Positions 49,537-52,760 of a stretch of 52,760 nucleotides of DNA are shown here, piece after piece (position 1 is the first letter of the stretch; every line of letters begins with the position of its first letter). Under the pieces are notes generated by a model. It saw only the letters and a program-made list of their open reading frames with translations, did no database searches and was not told the origin of the DNA. The translations under genes and the position numbers were made by a program. The stretch lies in NCBI GenBank assembly GCA_049322715.1, contig JBMOQP010000038.1, forward strand, positions 1 to 52,760. Reading direction: 5' to 3'. Origin of the DNA: Thiofaba sp049322715 (GTDB taxonomy: Bacteria; Pseudomonadota; Gammaproteobacteria; Halothiobacillales; Halothiobacillaceae).

Positions 49537-50136
49537 TCAGGCCTCGCCTTCGGCGGCGCTGCCCTTCGGCATGTGGATGGCCACGATGCCCGGGTTGTTG
49601 CCGTGGGCGGCCAGTTCGAACGCGCTCACGCCGGCCGGCAGGGCGATGTCGGCCAGGTGCACGATCTGCTCGACGTCCACGCCGGCCAGGTCGACCTCGA
49701 TGAACTCCGGCAGGTTGCCCGGCAGGCAGGTGATCTCGATCTCGGAGGCCAGGTGACTGACCACGCCGCCCTTCTTCACGCCCACCGAGGTGGCTTCGTT
49801 GACGAAGTGCAGGGGCACCTTGACGTGCAGGAGGTCGTTGGCGCCCACGCGCTGGAAGTCGGCGTGCATGACGACCGGCTTGTACGGGTGGCGCTGCAGG
49901 TCACGCAGGATGGCCTTCTCCGTCTTGCCGTCGATCTCGATGTCGAGGATGTGCGAGTAGAAGGCCTCGTTCTCCAGGCTGTGCCAGAGATCCTTGTGAG
50001 CGATGGTCAGGGAGACCGGCTCGGCATCGCCGCCGTACAGCACGGCCGGGACGTTGCCTTCGCGACGCAGGCGGCGGCTCGCACCTTTCCCCAGATCGTC
50101 ACGGCGGGTGGCCTTCACGGTGAAGGATACGCTCAT
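49537..50136 (-). CDS. rplY: 50S ribosomal protein L25, CTC (long) form
   Basis: This encodes 199 residues from the ATG at 50136 (MSVSFTVKATRRD). The N-terminal 5S rRNA-binding domain (LGKGASRRLRREGNVPAVLYGG, ILRDLQRHPYKPVVMHADFQRV) is followed by the CTC beta domain (VGVKKGGVVSHLASEIEITCLPGNLPEFIEVDL). The operon prs-rplY-pth-ychF runs on the minus strand, with a terminator between prs and rplY. Confidence 0.95.
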   Translation of the reverse strand: MSVSFTVKATRRDDLGKGASRRLRREGNVPAVLYGGDAEPVSLTIAHKDLWHSLENEAFYSHILDIEIDGKTEKAILRDLQRHPYKPVVMHADFQRVGANDLLHVKVPLHFVNEATSVGVKKGGVVSHLASEIEITCLPGNLPEFIEVDLAGVDVEQIVHLADIALPAGVSAFELAAHGNNPGIVAIHMPKGSAAEGEA

Positions 50137-50161
50137 GGTGTTACTCCAAAGTCTTACAAGC

Positions 50162-50182
50162 AAAAACCCGCCTTGCGGCGGG
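50162..50182 (-). terminator. prs intrinsic terminator
   Basis: CCCGCC and GGCGGG (50167-50172, 50177-50182) pair around a 4-base loop. On the minus strand they are followed by TTTTTG. It sits about 75 bases after the prs stop and 26 bases before the rplY start, so some readthrough would still reach rplY. Confidence 0.85.
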
Positions 50183-50255
50183 ATGGTCCGCCGGGCCGCG
50201 ACCAGCCCGGGGTTTGCCGCCTCGCTTCAGCATGGCCGAGGAGGCGGCGAAAGCG

Positions 50256-51197
50256 TCAGTCGAGGTAGAGCGAGCTGACCGACTCGTCGGTGTGGATGCG
50301 GCGGATGGTCTCCGCCAGCATGCCGGCCACGGACAGCACGCGGATGCGCTCGCAGGCCTGGGCCTCGGCGCTCAGCGGGATGGTGTCGGTGACGACCAGC
50401 TCGTCCAGCTGCGAGCCGTTGATGTTCTCGATCGCCTTGCCGGACAGCACCGCGTGGGTGGCGTAGGCGATGACCTTGCGCGCACCGTGTTCCTTGAGGG
50501 CCTCGGCGGCCTTGCACAGGGTGCCGGCGGTGTCGACGATGTCGTCGATGATGACGCAGGTGCGGTCTCGTACCTCGCCGATGATGTGCATCACCTGGGC
50601 GACGTTCGCCTTCGGGCGGCGCTTGTCGATGATGGCGAGGTCCACGTCGTTCAGGCGCTTGGCCAGGGCGCGGGCACGCACCACGCCGCCGACGTCCGGG
50701 GACACCACGGTCAGGTTCTCGTGCTGCTGGCGCCAGATGTCCCCCAGCAGGATGGGGGAGGCGTAGACGTTGTCCACCGGGATGTCGAAGAAGCCCTGCA
50801 CCTGCTCGGCGTGCAGGTCGATGGTCAACAGGCGGTCGAAGCCCACGCTCTGCAGCATGTTGGCGACCACCTTGGCGGTGATGGGCACGCGGGCGGAGCG
50901 GACGCGACGATCCTGGCGGGAGTAGCCGTAGTACGGCACGACGGCGGTGATGCGACCGGCGGAGGCACGACGCAGTGCGTCGGCCATCACCATCAGTTCC
51001 ATCAGGTTGTCGTTGGTCGGCGCGGAGGTCGGCTGAATGACGAAGACGTCGCGGCCGCGCACGTTCTCGAGAATCTCGACAAAAGTCTCACCATCGCTGA
51101 AGCGGGTGACGGTGGCCTGGCCGAGCTGGAGGTCAAGGTTCTCAACCACACGCTGGGCAAGCGCGGGGTTAGCATTCCCCGTGAAGACCATCAGCAT
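50256..51197 (-). CDS. prs: ribose-phosphate pyrophosphokinase
   Basis: This encodes 313 residues from the ATG at 51197 (a second ATG at 51191 is equally good); the open frame extends through the tRNA and is rejected there. Markers are RFSDGETFVEILENVRGRDVFVIQ, PYYGYSRQDRRVRSARVPITAK, DLHAEQVQGFF, and the PRPP loop VIIDDIVDTAGTLCKAA. It makes PRPP for purine, pyrimidine, histidine (HisG in this window) and NAD synthesis. Confidence 0.97.
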   Translation of the reverse strand: MLMVFTGNANPALAQRVVENLDLQLGQATVTRFSDGETFVEILENVRGRDVFVIQPTSAPTNDNLMELMVMADALRRASAGRITAVVPYYGYSRQDRRVRSARVPITAKVVANMLQSVGFDRLLTIDLHAEQVQGFFDIPVDNVYASPILLGDIWRQQHENLTVVSPDVGGVVRARALAKRLNDVDLAIIDKRRPKANVAQVMHIIGEVRDRTCVIIDDIVDTAGTLCKAAEALKEHGARKVIAYATHAVLSGKAIENINGSQLDELVVTDTIPLSAEAQACERIRVLSVAGMLAETIRRIHTDESVSSLYLD

Positions 51198-51235
51198 AGG
51201 ATGCACCACGTTCGAGAGGATCTGGAGAAGGAAAT

Positions 51236-51310
51236 TGGCTGGGCCGCTAGGGATCGAACCTAGGAATGCCGGAATCAAAATCCGGTGCCTTACCGCTTGG
51301 CGACGGCCCA
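51236..51310 (-). tRNA. tRNA-Gln (anticodon TTG)
   Basis: 75 nt including an encoded CCA. The body is very close to E. coli tRNA-Gln: TCGCCAAGCGGTAAGGCACC, anticodon loop TTTTGAT with TTG, variable and T arm CATTCCTAGGTTCGATCCC. The first base is U, which pairs weakly with position 72, as is typical for tRNA-Gln. Thirty-eight bases separate its CCA end from the prs start, so it may be cotranscribed with prs. Confidence 0.95.
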
Positions 51311-51438
51311 GGAGAGGTTGTGCATTATATGGATCGGCGCGCGTTGCGCAAGCCCCCTTGGGGAGGTCTGAAAAAATGCGCCTGGATTTTTTGAGAAGGC
51401 TTTGCTACGCGCCTTAGATCACGCGAAATAAGCAACAC

Positions 51439-51915
51439 ATGCAAAGCTTGGTCATCATTCGCGGTCTCCCTGGCTCTGGCAAAACCACCCTCGCCCAGCG
51501 CTATGTCGAGCATGGCTTTGCATGGACGGAAACCGACCTGCACATGCTCAATGAGCATGGTCGATATGCCTACAACCTAGAAGCCCTGAGTCGTGCCATT
51601 GTGCGTGTTGAGGCGGATGTGACCCAGTGGCTCGCCGAGGGTCGCAACGTGGTGGTTAGTGGCGTGTACACGCGACTGTCCGCCCTTTCAGGACTCCTTC
51701 ACGCCGCGCGACATGCCGGCGTGGTTCGTGTTCATGTTCTCGAACCGGATACCCCGTGGGCATGGGACATCGAGGAGCTAAAACGCAGGACGGTCCATGG
51801 TGTTCCCCATGAGAAGATCCAGAAAATGCTGGATGGGTGGGAACCCTTGAAGACGGGCGGGCACGCGACAGGAAAACTCATTCGCCTCGCATCGCGAAAG
51901 CATCGGAGAAGTTGA
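51439..51915 (+). CDS. P-loop kinase-like ATP-binding protein (AAA_33 type)
   Basis: This encodes 158 residues. Walker A is IIRGLPGSGKTTLAQRY at residues 6-22. WTETDLHMLNEHGRYAYN and GRNVVVSGVYTRLSALSGLL form the typical kinase strand pattern, and RTVHGVPHEKIQKMLDGWEPL is the lid and C-terminal helix. Such small proteins phosphorylate nucleosides, tRNA ends or small molecules and often occur in phages or mobile islands. The start overlaps nothing upstream; its stop shares a base with the next start (TGATG). Confidence 0.75.
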   Translation: MQSLVIIRGLPGSGKTTLAQRYVEHGFAWTETDLHMLNEHGRYAYNLEALSRAIVRVEADVTQWLAEGRNVVVSGVYTRLSALSGLLHAARHAGVVRVHVLEPDTPWAWDIEELKRRTVHGVPHEKIQKMLDGWEPLKTGGHATGKLIRLASRKHRRS

Positions 51916-52082
51916 TGGACGATCAAAAAGCAAGGTTGATGGGGTTGGTTTTCGCCAAGGGGGCAATCCTCTCCCTGACCGGCAATTCCTCCAGAAGCCC
52001 AGGCATGTCGCTTGAGGCAATGGAGAGAAACCGTGTTCAAAGCCTGCTTCACCCTGTCTTATCGAGTGCTGACCGCCAATAA
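51915..52082 (+). CDS. small hypothetical protein coupled to the kinase
   Basis: This encodes 55 residues beginning MDDQKARLMGLVFAKGAILSL. The ATG overlaps the kinase stop (TGATG), the main evidence for translation. No domain is recognised. It overlaps the following gene by 50 bases in another frame, so one of the two may be spurious. Confidence 0.4.
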   Translation: MDDQKARLMGLVFAKGAILSLTGNSSRSPGMSLEAMERNRVQSLLHPVLSSADRQ

Positions 52083-52326
52083 GGCATTTCTTGGCGCCGA
52101 GCGCCCAAGGTCTGATGGACGCATCAAGATCGGTGGCACCACGCTTACACCGCCGGCCTCTCGCCGTGGTGATTGGGGTGTTGAATATGTCCCTGGCGCC
52201 GGTCAAGGAGGCGTGCTCGCCAACATGCTGGCTGCCGATGGTCAGCACGATGCAGCCAAGGCTCTGCTCGCCGCCGAACAGGCCGCCATCGCGGCCCGCA
52301 AGCCCGATCTCAAGATCGCAGCCTGA
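52033..52326 (+). CDS. hypothetical protein before a strong terminator
   Basis: This encodes 97 residues from a GTG at 52033 with GGAGAG eight bases upstream. It reads FKACFTLSYRVLTANKAFLG..., then an Ala-rich helix (LANMLAADGQHDAAKALLAAEQAAIAARKPDLKIAA). No family is recognised. An intrinsic terminator starts 12 bases after its stop, consistent with a real 3' end of a transcription unit with the kinase. Confidence 0.5.
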   Translation: MFKACFTLSYRVLTANKAFLGAERPRSDGRIKIGGTTLTPPASRRGDWGVEYVPGAGQGGVLANMLAADGQHDAAKALLAAEQAAIAARKPDLKIAA

Positions 52327-52338
52327 CTCAACCTCACA

Positions 52339-52374
52339 CCCCTGTTCCGCCTTGCGGTTCAGGGGTTTTCTTTT
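52339..52374 (+). terminator. intrinsic terminator of the kinase/hypothetical unit
   Basis: The two-part stem CCCCTG/CAGGGG (52339-52344, 52360-52365) and CCGC/GCGG (52347-52350, 52354-52357) is followed by TTTTCTTTT. Confidence 0.85.
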
Positions 52375-52438
52375 CTGCTCAAGCGGTATACCCATTTACA
52401 CGCCGAGAAGCTGGCGGAGAAGATGAGTAAAATTCCAC

Positions 52439-52467
52439 TTGAAAGAATCCGCGACACGGAACAAAAT
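52439..52467 (+). promoter_or_regulatory. possible higB promoter
   Basis: TTGAAA (52439-52444) and CAAAAT (52462-52467) are spaced by 17 bases. They lie only five bases before the ATG of the toxin gene, which would make the transcript nearly leaderless, so this may be coincidence. Confidence 0.3.
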
Positions 52468-52472
52468 CAATC

Positions 52473-52751
52473 ATGATCCACTCATTCAAGTGTCCAGACA
52501 CTGAGGCCCTCTTTCATAGCCGCGCCGTCCCCCGCCTCAGAAACATCGAGCGGGTAGCCCGTCGGAAGCTGCTGCAACTTCATGCGGCAACCGAACTGAA
52601 CAGCCTAAGGGTTCCGCCCGGCAATCGCCTGGAGCCCCTCAAAGGAGACCGGGAAGGCTCGTACAGCATCCGCGTGAATGACCAGTGGCGTGTCTGTTTC
52701 CGCTGGGCGGATGACGGGGCGCACGATGTTGAAATTGTGGACTATCACTAG
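52473..52751 (+). CDS. higB: HigB-type (RelE/ParE superfamily) toxin
   Basis: This encodes 92 residues. The family start MIHSFKCPDTEALFHSR and the C-terminal core LEPLKGDREGSYSIRVNDQWRVCFRWADDGAHDVEIVDYH match HigB/GraT mRNA interferases, which cleave mRNA on the ribosome. In these modules the toxin gene precedes its HigA antitoxin, which would begin right after position 52760. The gene is complete, so this is the left half of a toxin-antitoxin pair. Neighbours to the left are accessory genes. Confidence 0.92.
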   Translation: MIHSFKCPDTEALFHSRAVPRLRNIERVARRKLLQLHAATELNSLRVPPGNRLEPLKGDREGSYSIRVNDQWRVCFRWADDGAHDVEIVDYH

Positions 52752-52760
52752 GAACCGCGA

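Noticed and set aside
51198..51278. N-terminal extension of Prs
   Set aside because: The longer frame reads through the tRNA-Gln gene. The family start is MVFTGNAN or two codons before.
51236..52760. Genomic island integrated at tRNA-Gln
   Set aside because: The tRNA 3' end faces prs, not the accessory genes. No duplicated tRNA end or integrase is visible to the right.

Overview
The window looks like chromosome of a high-GC gammaproteobacterium, probably a sulfur-oxidising or Chromatiales-like lineage. This is inferred from gene content and order: an rpoN-ptsN-hprK-rapZ-EIIA-HPr cluster, short-form HisG, petABC-sspAB, mla-murA-his, and ychF-pth-rplY-prs. No 16S or ribosomal marker here allows a firmer placement. 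Most of the window is ordinary housekeeping DNA with tightly packed, often start/stop-overlapping genes.

Layout. Positions 1-2.1 kb form an AT-richer accessory block: small plus-strand genes separated by three integron-type attC sites, with no integrase (a CALIN-like cassette array), ending with a TspO-family gene. A solo GHKL-ATPase (2.2-4.1 kb) follows, then a Mth938-like protein, alaA, hom and thrC (4.1-8.6 kb). On the minus strand come an unknown 382-aa protein, fabB and fabA, then the regulatory phosphotransfer/sigma-54 cluster (HPr, EIIA, rapZ, hprK, ptsN, rpoN). These lead into the LPS transport and Kdo genes (lptB-lptA-lptC-kdsC-kdsD). Divergently, 20.1-31.3 kb is one long plus-strand run: SUMF1-like, DUF72-like, mlaF-mlaE-mlaD, a TolC-family gene, mlaC, mlaB, murA, hisG, hisD, hisC and a Nif3-like gene. 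The cytochrome bc1 operon (petABC), sspAB, an exonuclease, a methyltransferase, rnhA and dnaQ follow. Then come smpB, a sodium-dependent transporter, ratA-ratB, bamE, fur, a chemoreceptor, a dienelactone hydrolase, recN, nadK, tRNA-Met, ychF-pth-rplY-prs and tRNA-Gln. The last 1.3 kb is a small accessory block with a P-loop kinase, two overlapping small genes and a HigB toxin whose antitoxin would lie beyond the window.

The most unusual feature is a family of palindromic elements scattered through the backbone. Two of them (11.87-12.03 kb and 29.17-29.31 kb) are colinear strings of five perfect hairpins. Order, linker lengths and loop motifs agree, but the stem sequences are unrelated in four of the five hairpins. 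Nine hairpins in the window share the apex CA-(T/G/A)GGA-TG on stems that differ from each other yet stay fully complementary. Copies sit inside the loops of GTAG-type REP palindromes. Others lie within coding sequence: the N-terminal half of HprK, an N-terminal extension of LptB, a DUF72-family gene and the MlaB C terminus (the MlaB palindrome lacks the apex motif). This recalls the Rickettsia palindromic elements but with covarying stems. I do not recognise it as a described family.
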